From positions 3,273,501 through 3,337,500 of the forward strand of contig NZ_CP089211.1 in NCBI RefSeq assembly GCF_021183825.1: DNA of 64,000 nt, in the 5' to 3' direction. Source of the stretch: Sinomicrobium kalidii (GTDB lineage: Bacteria > Bacteroidota > Bacteroidia > Flavobacteriales > Flavobacteriaceae). The position numbers and the translations under genes are program-made. Positions 44,107-53,702 of this stretch are shown here, in pieces (the stretch's first letter is position 1; each line of letters begins with the position of its first letter). The notes beneath the pieces were generated by a model. It saw only the letters and a list, made by a program, of their open reading frames with translations. It made no database searches and was not told where the DNA came from.

Positions 44107-45188
44107 GGTTCCGGCTTTAACAGGGGAGTTTTTTCATCGATACCTTGCAGTATTTCCACACGATCCAGGTTCTGTAAACCCGTTGCAACTTTCACAAGGC
44201 CGTTTTCGGTAAGCACCTTGTCGTCTGCGCTCAGAAAAACTTTCGGAATGGTAAGCGCGTCTTCTTTTTGCGCAATAATAATATTACCTTCACCGGAAAG
44301 CCCCGGATAGAGCACCGGGGGCTGCTTTGTAAAGAGGGCTTCTACCTTAAAGGTTTGTGAACGTTCGTCCTTTTCGGGGTAGATCTTGTGAACAACTGCT
44401 TCGAAAACTTGTACTCCGTAAGCATCGAGAGTGACAAGCACTTTCTGTTCACTTTTTATTTTGACGATATCCACCTCGTCGATCAACATTTCTATTACAA
44501 AACTATCGGTACATCCTACGGCTCCCAAAGGTTCCAGGAGGGAGACGGTTTCTCCCGGGTTTTTGTACAGGGCGTATACCGTACCGTCGATTTTGCTTTT
44601 GACGGTGAAGTCGGTAGCGGCTATTTGAGAGGTCTTATAATTGTTTTCCGCCTGCTTTAACCGGGTTTCCAGTTCATTTTTAGTGCGGTCGTATTTATTG
44701 CGGAGCAGGGATAGGGTATTGCCCGATAGCTGATAAGCGAGTTTCCTGGTGTCGAATTCCGTTTCCGAACCTATTTTTTGCTTCCAAAGATTCTTCTGCC
44801 TGATGTAATTGACCGAATCGTTCCTGTAATTCATGGCAGCTGCGGTAACCTCATCCCGTATTTCATCCAGTACTGCTGCCCCGCCCTTGTAATTTTCCCG
44901 GGCGAGTTCAAGGGCCAGCCTGGCATTTTCCCGGTTGAGCTCTGGGGTAAGGTTAATGATCTGCACAAGAGGGTCTTCTTTATTTACCGGGTCGCCTTCT
45001 TCCACCAGGTTATAATCCAGGATGCCGCCTACGGCAGCATATATTTGATAGAGACTGTCGGGCTGAATGGTAACTGATGAGTACACAGACTCGGTTAACA
45101 GCATCCTTTCGGGGAAGACCTTTTCTTTGCGCTGACCGCACGAAAACCCCAGCAGGCCTGCCAGGCAAATTATCAGGCTTTTATACAT
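44103..45188 (-). CDS. Membrane-fusion (HlyD-like) lipoprotein
   Basis: A 361-residue periplasmic adaptor with lipobox LLGFSC near the N-terminus. It has a barrel-sandwich lipoyl domain (YAAVGGILDYNLVEEGDPVNKEDPLVQI), a long coiled coil (LNRENARLALELARENYKGG...) and a second half-lipoyl (DFTVKSKIDGTVYALYKNPGETVSL). It links the permease to an outer-membrane partner not seen in this window. It lies 8 nt after the DUF892 gene. Confidence 0.9.
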   Translation of the reverse strand: MYKSLIICLAGLLGFSCGQRKEKVFPERMLLTESVYSSVTIQPDSLYQIYAAVGGILDYNLVEEGDPVNKEDPLVQIINLTPELNRENARLALELARENYKGGAAVLDEIRDEVTAAAMNYRNDSVNYIRQKNLWKQKIGSETEFDTRKLAYQLSGNTLSLLRNKYDRTKNELETRLKQAENNYKTSQIAATDFTVKSKIDGTVYALYKNPGETVSLLEPLGAVGCTDSFVIEMLIDEVDIVKIKSEQKVLVTLDAYGVQVFEAVVHKIYPEKDERSQTFKVEALFTKQPPVLYPGLSGEGNIIIAQKEDALTIPKVFLSADDKVLTENGLVKVATGLQNLDRVEILQGIDEKTPLLKPEP

Positions 45189-45196
45189 CTTGCAAC

Positions 45197-45703
45197 TTAC
45201 ATTATTGAAAAGGAAGCCTTCCTGTTAATGCTGTGCTTTGCCAGCCTGGCAAGTTCCTTGTCGGTATTTTCCTCTTCAGCAGAAAGCCCTTCGAGGCTAA
45301 AAGCAATTTCTTTCTGTCCGATTTCGCGGGCATACGATGCCAGCGATCCCAGGGATACGATGTTATTGTGACACAGTTGCTGCAAGGTGTTTACAATAAC
45401 GGCATCACAAACAAAGGGATCCTTGCTCCGGTCTATCAGTTCTTCCGTTTGTGTTAAAATACATTCGCAGCAAGCACTTTTTTCTACCTCGTGCCTGATA
45501 TCCATGGTATGGAAAACCTCCTGGAGAAAGTCACCGGTGTTTTTAGAGGACCGGAGTTTTTTTTGCACGAGTTCTTTTAACTCGGGGGTACTTATATTTT
45601 TTGCGATATAAGGTAATTCGGACTGTTCTCTCATGGCGGTGTCATATAATAGCAGGCTTTGCTGCACAAACAGCTCTCTCAGGTTTTCTATCGTGTTATT
45701 CAT
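45197..45703 (-). CDS. DUF892 (YciF-like) ferritin-like protein
   Basis: A 168-residue all-helical protein of the DUF892 type: LRELFVQQSLLLYDTAMREQSELP, TPELKELVQKKLRSSKNTGDFLQEVF, LGSLASYAREIGQKEIAFSLEGLSAEEENTDKELARLAK. The family has a ferritin-like four-helix bundle with a di-iron or similar metal site; acidic residues suited to this are present. Stress-induced homologues are known in enterobacteria (YciF). First gene of an operon with an ABC exporter, driven by an FNR-type box. Confidence 0.8.
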   Translation of the reverse strand: MNNTIENLRELFVQQSLLLYDTAMREQSELPYIAKNISTPELKELVQKKLRSSKNTGDFLQEVFHTMDIRHEVEKSACCECILTQTEELIDRSKDPFVCDAVIVNTLQQLCHNNIVSLGSLASYAREIGQKEIAFSLEGLSAEEENTDKELARLAKHSINRKASFSIM

Positions 45704-45754
45704 GGCAAATTATTTTTGATGATATAATTGATTATCAGTTAAGCGAGTTCCGTG

Positions 45755-45797
45755 TAAATATACCCCCGGACAGCGACCGGAAAAATGATTAATATCA
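45755..45797 (-). promoter_or_regulatory. FNR-type box and -7 element for DUF892-ABC operon
   Basis: TGATTAATATCA (45786-45797), minus-strand TATATTTA (45762-45755) at 35 nt. Confidence 0.8.
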
Positions 45798-45841
45798 TGT
45801 GTACGGTAACTTTTTGTTGTGCCTGGACGGATCAGCATAAC

Positions 45842-45884
45842 TGATTTTGGTCATTTCTTTTACTGTTTTCCGGGATTACTTTAG
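45842..45884 (+). promoter_or_regulatory. FNR-type box and -7 element for DUF4136-like lipoprotein
   Basis: TGATTTTGGTCA (45842-45853), one mismatch; TACTTTAG (45877-45884) at 35 nt. Confidence 0.65.
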
Positions 45885-45947
45885 GGGGTGATTTACAGGG
45901 AAGATCACTTCTTAATAACAAATTTATAAACGTAAAAGAAACCGGTC

Positions 45948-46598
45948 ATGAAAAAAATAATTTTAATTACCGCAGTCGTTGTTTTTACAGGCTGCTCTTC
46001 CGTGCGCCTGGTAGACAGCTGGCGCGATAATGTATATAGCGGGAAGATCCCGGAAAAGGTATTGGTGGTAGGAATTACCGATAATCTTACGGGGCGAAAA
46101 ATTTACGAGGAACATTTGAAAGACGAATTTCAGGCCAGGGGGATCGATGCGGTGGAAAGCCATCGGGTTTTCAGTCCTTCCTTTATGCATTCCCGGCAGT
46201 CTGAAGCGGCTATCCGGGAAGAAGTAGACAAGTTTGCCGACAGCGGGTACGATGCTATTCTGGTATCTGTAGTAAAAGGGGTCAGTGAAGAAGTTTCCTA
46301 TAGTAGGGGATATGCCAGAACAGATTATTTCTGGAGAAGATTCGGGGGGTATTATTTTGTGTACCAGGATATTTATTTTGATCCCGGTTATTACGACAGG
46401 TATAACATATACCATATAGAGGCTTCCCTGTACGACATAAAGGCTCCCGACAGTAAATCGCTGGTATGGGTGGCATCTTTCGACCTTGTGGACCCCGGGA
46501 GTATAAACAGGACCGTAAAAGACTATGTAAGGCGCATGACCAGGGAGCTCGAAAAAGAAAAGATCATCCCCGAAAAGCAGGAAACCGGCAAACAATGA
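45948..46598 (+). CDS. DUF4136-like lipoprotein
   Basis: A 216-residue lipoprotein: lipobox TGCSSV, then a Rossmann-like region (PEKVLVVGITDNLTGRKIYEEHLKDEFQARGIDAV) and a Tyr-rich insertion (RYFVYQD-like FGGYYFVYQDIYFDPGYYDRYNIY), followed by ASLYDIKAPDSKSLVWVASFDLVDPGS. The pattern fits DUF4136-type envelope lipoproteins of unknown function. Converges on a Usp gene. Confidence 0.75.
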   Translation: MKKIILITAVVVFTGCSSVRLVDSWRDNVYSGKIPEKVLVVGITDNLTGRKIYEEHLKDEFQARGIDAVESHRVFSPSFMHSRQSEAAIREEVDKFADSGYDAILVSVVKGVSEEVSYSRGYARTDYFWRRFGGYYFVYQDIYFDPGYYDRYNIYHIEASLYDIKAPDSKSLVWVASFDLVDPGSINRTVKDYVRRMTRELEKEKIIPEKQETGKQ

Positions 46599-46629
46599 AT
46601 GGTGCCCGGGGTATCTTTTTAAACAAGCT

Positions 46630-47466
46630 CTAAATGTGCATTACCATTACAGGAAGCCTGGAGTAAAAACTGATCCCTTTTATTACAGGTTTTTCCGTAA
46701 GCCTATAGAAGAAAGAGTGTTTTCGGTTGACCAATGCAATAAGATCCGTATCCCGGCTTTCGGCAAAACAGCTTATTCCTGCGGCAGGAGGAATATCGGA
46801 CAATGAATGAAAAGTGCAATTTAACCCGCCAAAATGGCCTTCCAGTAACTTCCTGTTTTTCTTCTGGGTTTCGGTCAGTTCCTCCTGGTCCCCGATGTGG
46901 ATGACCCGGATGCTGGCTCCGAATTTCCCGGCGAGTTCCAGTAAGGGGTTTATTTCCTTTTTCTCATAGGCTATTTCAAAAGAAGAAGGGAATACGATCT
47001 CATTAAACCCTCTGAACCTTGCTTTCCGGGGGATGGCCATTACGGGACAGGAAGATATTTTTTCCATGAGGGTCACGGCATTGCTGCCATAATTGATCCC
47101 CCTTGCGTTTCGGGCCCCTTTGCTTCCCATGATAATCATGTCGATGTTCCTTTCCTTTACCAGGAGTTTTACGGCATGCAGCAAGGTATCTTTCCGGGAT
47201 ATGATCTCAACGTGGTGGTTGGAATTTTTGGCAGGTTCCATACGGAGTGTGATGTCCCGGAGGGCATTCTGGCTTCGTTCGAGCGCAATTTCATAGGCCG
47301 GATCGTGCAGGCGATCGGTAGACATGAGGATTATGGGGTAGTAAGGGACTTCGAATACATGGAGAAGATGGAATGTACATTTTTCGTCCCTGAACATAGC
47401 AGTCGCATATCGTATGGCCCGCAAAGAGTTCTCCGAAAAATCCGTTGGTAAGAGAATTTGTTTCAT
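46630..47466 (-). CDS. Tandem-domain universal stress protein
   Basis: A ~278-residue Usp (ILLPTDFSENSLRAIRYATAMFRDE), ATP loop GSKGARNARGINYGSNA, C-terminal domain degenerate, ending SFYSRLPVMVMHI. It is a paralogue of the Usp at 33857. The frame is open to 47583, but the family N-terminus begins at the ATG 47466. It lies ~95 nt downstream of PEP synthase on the same strand without an obvious terminator, so both are probably transcribed from the box at 50010. Confidence 0.9.
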   Translation of the reverse strand: MKQILLPTDFSENSLRAIRYATAMFRDEKCTFHLLHVFEVPYYPIILMSTDRLHDPAYEIALERSQNALRDITLRMEPAKNSNHHVEIISRKDTLLHAVKLLVKERNIDMIIMGSKGARNARGINYGSNAVTLMEKISSCPVMAIPRKARFRGFNEIVFPSSFEIAYEKKEINPLLELAGKFGASIRVIHIGDQEELTETQKKNRKLLEGHFGGLNCTFHSLSDIPPAAGISCFAESRDTDLIALVNRKHSFFYRLTEKPVIKGISFYSRLPVMVMHI

Positions 47467-47560
47467 GATTTGTATTTTTATCGTTAGTTTAATACTTCGG
47501 CCAGGTTCGGTGCTGGCGGGTCCGCTATAAATTTTTAATGGCCGGCAGCTTGTACTGTAT

Positions 47561-49957
47561 TTACGGTTGTCCGGAAGAAACACGGAGGATATGGTCTTCC
47601 GCTTTACACATATTTTCTATCCCGGTGAGCAATGCATCCGGGTTAAAAGAAATACTGTCTATACCCGATTCGACAAGGAAAGCCGCAAATTCGGGAAGAT
47701 CGCTGGGGGCTTGTCCGCACAGCCCTGTTTTGATCCCGGCTTTTTGTGCTTCCGCTATAACCGATGTAATCATCATTTTAACGGCCCGGTTATTTTCATC
47801 GAAAAGGTTTGAAACGAATTCGGAATCCCGGTCAATCCCCAGGACAAGCTGGGTGAGGTCGTTAGACCCTATGGAAAACCCGTCGAATATCCGGGCAAAT
47901 TCTTCTGCGAGGATAACATTGCCCGGAATTTCTATCATGGTGTATATTTCCAGCCCCTCTTCGCCCTGTACCAGGCCGTTTTCTGCCATCAGGCGGATCA
48001 CTTTCCGGCCTTCTTCAGGAGTACGGCAGAAGGGCACCATAACTTTTAAATGGTGAAATCCCATTTCACTGCGAACTTTTCTAATGGCTTCACATTCCAG
48101 CTTAAATGCTTCTCTGTAGGCCTCATTGTAATACCTGGAAGCTCCCCTGAATCCCAGCATAGGGTTTTCTTCTACCGGTTCGAAATAACGGCCGCCTATG
48201 AGGTTGGCGTATTCGTTACTTTTAAAATCACTGAGGCGGACAATGACCTCTTCGGGATAGAAGGCAGCACAGATGGTAGCGATACCCTGGGCCAGTTTGT
48301 CAATAAAACAGACCTCTTTCCGCTTATATCCCCTGGTAAGTTCTTCTATGGAGACCCTCGTGGTCTTATCGGTTATTTTCCTGAAATCAACCAGGGCCAT
48401 GGGGTGGATTTTGATCTGATGGGTGATGATAAATTCCATACGCAGCAATCCCACCCCTTTATGGGGGTAAGCGGCTAAACGGAATGCCGTCCCGGGATCG
48501 GAAAGGATCAGTTTGACCTCCGTTTTCGGCATTTTAACCCGTGAAAGGTCGATATCTTTTGCTGTGAACGGTATTTCGCCTTCATAAACATATCCCGTAT
48601 TCCCTTCTGCACAGGATACGGTGACTTTCACACCTTCGGTCAACACCCGTGTGGCATCCATGCACCCCACTATGGCCGGAATTCCCAGTTCTCTCGATAC
48701 GATAGCGGCATGGCTGGTACGGCCTCCCTTGTTGGTTACGATGGCACTTACGCTTTTCAGTAACGGGTCCCAGTCCGGTGTAATGGAACCGGTAACAATA
48801 ATATCGCCGGGAGATAACTTACCGGCATCTGCCGGTGAGGAGAGCAAACGTACCGTCCCGTGGACGATCTTGTGCCCTATGGCATTCCCCGACGTCAGTG
48901 TTTTTCCCTTCCCGGATATACGGTATTCCCTGAAAAATGTCCCGGTATCCGACCGGTGTACGGTTTCCGGGCGGGCCTGTATGATAAACAGCCGGCGGGT
49001 CAGCCCGTCTTTGGCCCATTCGATATCCATGGGTTTCCCGTAGTGTTCTTCAATGATCACCGCCCATCGGGCTAAGCGGTGTATTTCCTCGTCCGATAGT
49101 ATAAATGTTTCCTGTTTGTCTTTAGGGGTATCCGTATTTGTGGTAGCCACATGATGGTCTGTATCGGTGTAGATCATGGTCTTGTCTTTGGACCCCAGCT
49201 CTTTCCGGATAATGGCATTATATCCCTTTTTTAATGCCGGTTTAAAGACGTAAAAATCGTCCGGGTTGACGGCCCCCTGTACCATGTTCTCCCCGAGCCC
49301 CCATACTCCCGAGAGCAGGACCACTTTGTCAAAACCCGATTCGGGATCTACGGTAAATCCCACCCCGGAGCACCCCTTATCGGCACGGACCATCTTCTGT
49401 ATGCCCGCAGACAACGCTACTTCTTCGTGTTTAAACCCTTTGTCTTCCCTGTATTTGATGGCTCTGTCGGTATAAAGAGAGGCAAAGCACTGTTTTACCG
49501 CCCTGAGGACATTCTTTTCTCCTGTAACATTCAGAAACGTATCGTGCATGCCTGCAAAACTCGCTTCGGGAAGGTCTTCGGCCGTAGCGCTGCTCCTGAC
49601 GGCGACTTCTGCGGTTTCTCTTTCACATAACCCGGTATAGGCTTCGGCTATGGCGGCGGAAAGTTTCTCCGGGAGGTCCGCATCAAGGATGTACTGCCTG
49701 GCCCCGGAGCCGATGTCGCGGAGGTTGGTATAATTCTCCCGGTCCAGTGTGTGCAACAGGTCCCGCAATTTATGGTCGAGTCCGTTTGCCTTCAGGAATA
49801 ACCGGAATGCGGACGCAGTGGTGGCAAAACCATACGGAACAGTGATCCCCGCGGATGACAAGCGGTTGTACATTTCACCCAGCGAAGCGTTTTTTCCTCC
49901 TACAACGGGAATATCGGCAATACCGATCCGGTCGAAAAATTTAATATAAGTATCCAT
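47561..49957 (-). CDS. ppsA: Phosphoenolpyruvate synthase
   Basis: A 798-residue enzyme that makes PEP from pyruvate, ATP and water, feeding gluconeogenesis. N-terminal ATP-binding domain (VVGGKNASLGEMYNRLSSAGI, GLGENMVQGAVNPDDFYVFKP), phosphohistidine domain GGRTSHAAIVSRELGIPAIVG, and C-terminal PEP-binding barrel with VMVPFCRTPEEG, SIGSNDLTQLVLGIDRDS and catalytic cysteine region GLCGQAPSD. Length is normal. Controlled by an FNR-type promoter; PEP synthase is also part of hypoxia regulons in other bacteria. Confidence 0.95.
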   Translation of the reverse strand: MDTYIKFFDRIGIADIPVVGGKNASLGEMYNRLSSAGITVPYGFATTASAFRLFLKANGLDHKLRDLLHTLDRENYTNLRDIGSGARQYILDADLPEKLSAAIAEAYTGLCERETAEVAVRSSATAEDLPEASFAGMHDTFLNVTGEKNVLRAVKQCFASLYTDRAIKYREDKGFKHEEVALSAGIQKMVRADKGCSGVGFTVDPESGFDKVVLLSGVWGLGENMVQGAVNPDDFYVFKPALKKGYNAIIRKELGSKDKTMIYTDTDHHVATTNTDTPKDKQETFILSDEEIHRLARWAVIIEEHYGKPMDIEWAKDGLTRRLFIIQARPETVHRSDTGTFFREYRISGKGKTLTSGNAIGHKIVHGTVRLLSSPADAGKLSPGDIIVTGSITPDWDPLLKSVSAIVTNKGGRTSHAAIVSRELGIPAIVGCMDATRVLTEGVKVTVSCAEGNTGYVYEGEIPFTAKDIDLSRVKMPKTEVKLILSDPGTAFRLAAYPHKGVGLLRMEFIITHQIKIHPMALVDFRKITDKTTRVSIEELTRGYKRKEVCFIDKLAQGIATICAAFYPEEVIVRLSDFKSNEYANLIGGRYFEPVEENPMLGFRGASRYYNEAYREAFKLECEAIRKVRSEMGFHHLKVMVPFCRTPEEGRKVIRLMAENGLVQGEEGLEIYTMIEIPGNVILAEEFARIFDGFSIGSNDLTQLVLGIDRDSEFVSNLFDENNRAVKMMITSVIAEAQKAGIKTGLCGQAPSDLPEFAAFLVESGIDSISFNPDALLTGIENMCKAEDHILRVSSGQP

Positions 49958-49978
49958 GTCGGTTGCATTAAACTTCTG

Positions 49979-50021
49979 TAAAGAAAAGGGACGAACGGAA
50001 GAATTAAAATGATGAAAATCA
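49979..50021 (-). promoter_or_regulatory. FNR-type box and -7 element for ppsA
   Basis: TGATGAAAATCA (50010-50021); minus-strand TTTCTTTA (49986-49979) at 35 nt. The same TTTCTTTAC -7 variant is used by the ATPase at 52784. Confidence 0.65.
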
Positions 50022-50060
50022 GTTCGTATTATTTAATTCTCTTATAATTTTTTTGGCTGT

Positions 50061-52784
50061 TCAGTGTCGGGAGAATTTCCAAAGCCTTAATTTTTTGTTG
50101 TACCTTAGATATTTGTAGAGTTCTCCGATCCACAGTACGGAAGAGGAGATGAGCCCGAAAAAAATAAATTCGTAAAAAGAAAGCTGTTGAAAACCAAATA
50201 GCTTACGGAGAAACGGAACCTCAATGAGGCAAAGCAGCACAATGATCGAAAATACCAGGGCTGCATTGATGTATTTGTTGGAGAACATACCTATGCTGAA
50301 AACGGAGAGTTTCAGTGCCCGCATATTAAATACGTTGTAGAACTGGTAAAAAGACATGACTGCAAAAGCCGTGGTCCTTGCCTTGGATAAGCCTTCGGGC
50401 AGATAGTGGTTAAAGACCAGTAATGTCACCACCGCCATCAGTGCGGCATTGATAAATAAAAAAGGAAGGATGCTCTTGTTCAGGATATTTTCTTTGGGAT
50501 TGACGGGTTTTTCGCGAAGCAGGTCGCCGTGCCCTTTTTCAGAGGCCAGGGCCATATCTTCGGTGCCGTCCGTGATGAGGTTCAGCCACAGTATTTGCGT
50601 GGCGGTTAACGGTAAGGGCATACCTATGGCCAGCGCGGAAATAAGCGTTGCGATCTCGGCAAGATTGGTGGTTACGAGGTAAAAACTGGTGTTTCTGGCG
50701 TTGTTGAACACTATCCTTCCTTCTTCTATGGCGTTTACTATGGTAGAGAAATTATCATCGGCAAGGATGATCTTTGCCGCGTCGCGCGCCACGTCCGTAC
50801 CCATGATGCCCATGGCGATACCTACATCTGCCTTTTTCAGGGCAGGGGCATCGTTGACACCGTCTCCCGTCATGGCTATGAGTTCGCCCTTTTGCTGCAG
50901 GGTGTTCGCAATGCGCAGTTTCATTTGCGGGGTGAGGCGTGCAAAGACGTTGATATTCAGCACGGCTTTTTCAAATTCCCTTTCATCCAGTGCCGACAAC
51001 TGTGTTTCGGTAAGGGCCGTGTTTTCTCCTTTCGGGGAGGTTTCCAGTATACCGGTAGTGCGGGCAATGGCCAGTGCGGTATTGATATGGTCGCCGGTAG
51101 CCATGATAACACGGATACCGGCCTGCCTGCACCGGGCTACCGAACTTTTTGCACCCGGGCGGGGAGGGTCGGTCATTCCGGCGATGCCGGCAAAGGTGAG
51201 CGATTCCGTATTTTTATTGATTTTCAGGAGGTCGCCGGGTTCATCCCTGTAAGCCAGGGCAACGATCCGCATGGCGTGATCCGACCAGTGTTCTATTTTC
51301 CGGGAAATAAATTGCCTGTGCTCCGTATCCATGTCAATAACACCTTTATTCGTGAGTGCCCGGGTGGATTTTTCCAGTATTTGTTCCGGGGCCCCGATAA
51401 CGAACAGTTGTTTCTTTCCGTTTTTTTCAACCAGGGTGGCACGCCTTTTACGGGCCGAGTCAAAAGGAGTGTCATCCAGCTTTTCGGTTCCGCCGGTAAA
51501 AACACCTCCTTTCCTGGCCAGGACCAGCAGGGCCCCTTCCGTCGGGTCGCCCATCAGTTTGTAGGTGTTCTTTTCAGTGTCGTGATAAACTTCCGCATTG
51601 TTGCACCACCCGGCGATCTGCAGAAACTGTTGCAGCGCGGGAAGGCGGTTGACATCGAGAACATGCCCGTTCCTTACAAAATTGCCCGCCGGGAACCATC
51701 CTTCACCCGTAACATGGATATCTTCCTCACCGGGAATCCCTATTTTTTGTACAGTGAGGCTGTTTTGCGTCAAAGTACCTGTCTTATCGGTGATGATGGT
51801 GGTGACCGCCCCCAGGGTTTCCGTTGCCGTAAATTCACGGACAATAACCTTTCGTTTTGACATCCTCCGGATACCAATGGCCAGTACGATAGAAAGGACT
51901 GCAGGTAAACCTTCGGGAATCGCGGCTACCAGGATGGCGATAGCGGTGATGAAAACATCACTCAGATTTGTATCCCGGAAAAAATACATGATGACAAACA
52001 GGCAAACCGCGCTTGTAACAGACAGCAGAGCCATTTGTTTACCCAGGATATCCGTTTTTTTCTGGAAGTTGGTCCGGGAAGTCCTGATACTTTGCAGTGT
52101 GCCGGCAATGTTTCCTATAGCCGTGTTCATCCCGGTGGCGGTTACCACACCAACGGCATAGCCGCTGGCCAGGAACGTACCTTTGTATACCATGTTTTTT
52201 CTTTCGGGCAGAATGGTTTCCGCAGGCAGGGGCAGGGTGTCTTTACCGGTTGAAAGGGATTCGCCGGTAAGTGCCGCTTCTATGGTACGGACATTCCTGG
52301 TTTCGATAAGCCGGGCATCTGCCGGGACCTGGTCGCCTTCTTCCAGGAAAATGATATCGCCGGGAACCAGTTCCCGGGACAAAAGCGTTTCCTTCTTACC
52401 ATTACGCAATACCTTGGCCCATAAGGCCAGGGAAGTTTTCAGCGAAGCCACCGCTTTTTCGGCGCGCCACTCCTGGGTGAAACCTATACAGGCATTTAAA
52501 AAGATAACGGAGAGAATGATATAGGTGTCTATGGTATTTCCGCTGAGCTGTGAAATAATCGCGGCAACAAAAAGTACGATAACCAGCAGGCTCCCGAACT
52601 GTTTTCCGAAGATGCTTATCCACGATCTTTTTCCTGACTCCCGGAGTTCGTTCCGGCCATAGCGTGTTCTCCGGTCTTCCGCCTCGCGGTCTGTCAGTCC
52701 CAGGGCAGTTGTCCGTAATTCCCTGAAAACCTGTTCTGCGGTAACATGATGCCACGGTGTTTTTGCTGTATGATCTGCCGACAT
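50061..52784 (-). CDS. P-type cation ATPase (SERCA/PMR1-like)
   Basis: A 907-residue pump with PEGLPAVLSIVLAIG in the ion-binding helix, TGESLST, phosphorylation site TDKTGTLTQN, GDPTEGALLVLARK (nucleotide domain), MTGDGVNDAPALKKADVGIAMG and a full cation ATPase C-terminal domain (LWLNLITDGTEDMALASEKG). The N-terminal domain starts WHHVTAEQVFRELRTTALGLTDREAEDRRTRYGRNEL. This layout matches Ca2+/Mn2+ or Na+ pumps; the ion is not certain. It shares one FNR-type box with the divergent methyltransferase. Confidence 0.93.
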   Translation of the reverse strand: MSADHTAKTPWHHVTAEQVFRELRTTALGLTDREAEDRRTRYGRNELRESGKRSWISIFGKQFGSLLVIVLFVAAIISQLSGNTIDTYIILSVIFLNACIGFTQEWRAEKAVASLKTSLALWAKVLRNGKKETLLSRELVPGDIIFLEEGDQVPADARLIETRNVRTIEAALTGESLSTGKDTLPLPAETILPERKNMVYKGTFLASGYAVGVVTATGMNTAIGNIAGTLQSIRTSRTNFQKKTDILGKQMALLSVTSAVCLFVIMYFFRDTNLSDVFITAIAILVAAIPEGLPAVLSIVLAIGIRRMSKRKVIVREFTATETLGAVTTIITDKTGTLTQNSLTVQKIGIPGEEDIHVTGEGWFPAGNFVRNGHVLDVNRLPALQQFLQIAGWCNNAEVYHDTEKNTYKLMGDPTEGALLVLARKGGVFTGGTEKLDDTPFDSARKRRATLVEKNGKKQLFVIGAPEQILEKSTRALTNKGVIDMDTEHRQFISRKIEHWSDHAMRIVALAYRDEPGDLLKINKNTESLTFAGIAGMTDPPRPGAKSSVARCRQAGIRVIMATGDHINTALAIARTTGILETSPKGENTALTETQLSALDEREFEKAVLNINVFARLTPQMKLRIANTLQQKGELIAMTGDGVNDAPALKKADVGIAMGIMGTDVARDAAKIILADDNFSTIVNAIEEGRIVFNNARNTSFYLVTTNLAEIATLISALAIGMPLPLTATQILWLNLITDGTEDMALASEKGHGDLLREKPVNPKENILNKSILPFLFINAALMAVVTLLVFNHYLPEGLSKARTTAFAVMSFYQFYNVFNMRALKLSVFSIGMFSNKYINAALVFSIIVLLCLIEVPFLRKLFGFQQLSFYEFIFFGLISSSVLWIGELYKYLRYNKKLRLWKFSRH

Positions 52785-52833
52785 CTTTTTTCCGTTAAAT
52801 CAATTTTCTTTCCGATGTTGTTTTTTGCTCCCG

Positions 52834-52876
52834 TAAAGAAAACAGTAAAACAAAATTGTCGAAATGATGAATGTCA
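52834..52876 (-). promoter_or_regulatory. FNR-type box and -7 element for P-type ATPase
   Basis: TGATGAATGTCA (52865-52876); minus-strand TTTCTTTA (52841-52834) at 35 nt. Confidence 0.65.
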
Positions 52877-52907
52877 TTCTTTTACGGGTGAAGGTGCGAT
52901 ACATTTG
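52865..52907 (+). promoter_or_regulatory. Same FNR-type box with -7 element for methyltransferase
   Basis: The box at 52865-52876 also stands 35 nt before TACATTTG (52900-52907), a full TAnnTTTG match, on the plus strand: one palindrome with two symmetric -7 elements. Confidence 0.75.
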
Positions 52908-52960
52908 GGTATTGAGATGTAAAACGGTTCCTTATTAACCACTTAATCAAACCCAGAATC

Positions 52961-53599
52961 ATGGTACATTCGGATATATTCGGTAAAAATGTGGGCGATT
53001 ACGAAGCCTGGTATGCCAGGTACGATGCTGTATACAAATCTGAGATCCGGGCACTTCGCGAACATTTTACACGGCTCCCGGAAAATATAACGGGAATAGA
53101 AGTCGGGGCGGGGACGGGAAGGTTTGCCCTTCCCCTGGGAATTAAGGAGGGGGTAGAACCCTCGGACGAAATGGCCGCGCTGGCGGTAAAAAGAGGGATT
53201 GAGATCGTAAAGGGATATGCGGAGGCGCTTCCGTATAAGGATGTTCATTTCGACTTTGTTCTTTTTGTGACCATCTGTCATCTGAACAATGTGAAAAAAG
53301 CACTTCGGGAAGCGTTTCGGGTCTTAAAGGACGGCGGTCTTCTTATCATCGGTTTTATAGAAAAAGACGGGGAGATTGCCAGAAGCTATATGGAAAAGCG
53401 TAAACGGAGCATTTTTTACCGGCATGCCAGCTTTTACAGGACCGGCCATTTGAAGAGAATGATCCTGGATTGTGGTTTCAGGGATCTCAGAATTACACAG
53501 ACCCTGTTCGGGAATCCGGACGAGATCACGGAAGAACAGGCCCCTAAGACAGGTTACGGGGAAGGGTCATTTATAGTGATAAGCGCTTTGAGAAGATAG
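52961..53599 (+). CDS. SAM-dependent methyltransferase (class I)
   Basis: A 212-residue soluble methyltransferase. SAM motif I is GIEVGAGTGRFALPLGI; the post-motif acidic residue is in GVEPSDEMAALA; motif II/III region is FVLFVTICHLNNVKKALREAFRVLKDGGLLIIGFIE. It belongs to the UbiE-like/type 11 group; the substrate is unknown. Divergent from the P-type ATPase, sharing its regulatory box. Confidence 0.88.
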   Translation: MVHSDIFGKNVGDYEAWYARYDAVYKSEIRALREHFTRLPENITGIEVGAGTGRFALPLGIKEGVEPSDEMAALAVKRGIEIVKGYAEALPYKDVHFDFVLFVTICHLNNVKKALREAFRVLKDGGLLIIGFIEKDGEIARSYMEKRKRSIFYRHASFYRTGHLKRMILDCGFRDLRITQTLFGNPDEITEEQAPKTGYGEGSFIVISALRR

Positions 53600-53702
53600 G
53601 TTATAAGGTTATTATTAAAAGTCTTACCATGCTTTTAATAACATAGGATGGTTGATGGAATCAAAGAATCGAAAGGGGCTATTGAAAGTATATGTGGTTA
53701 AG

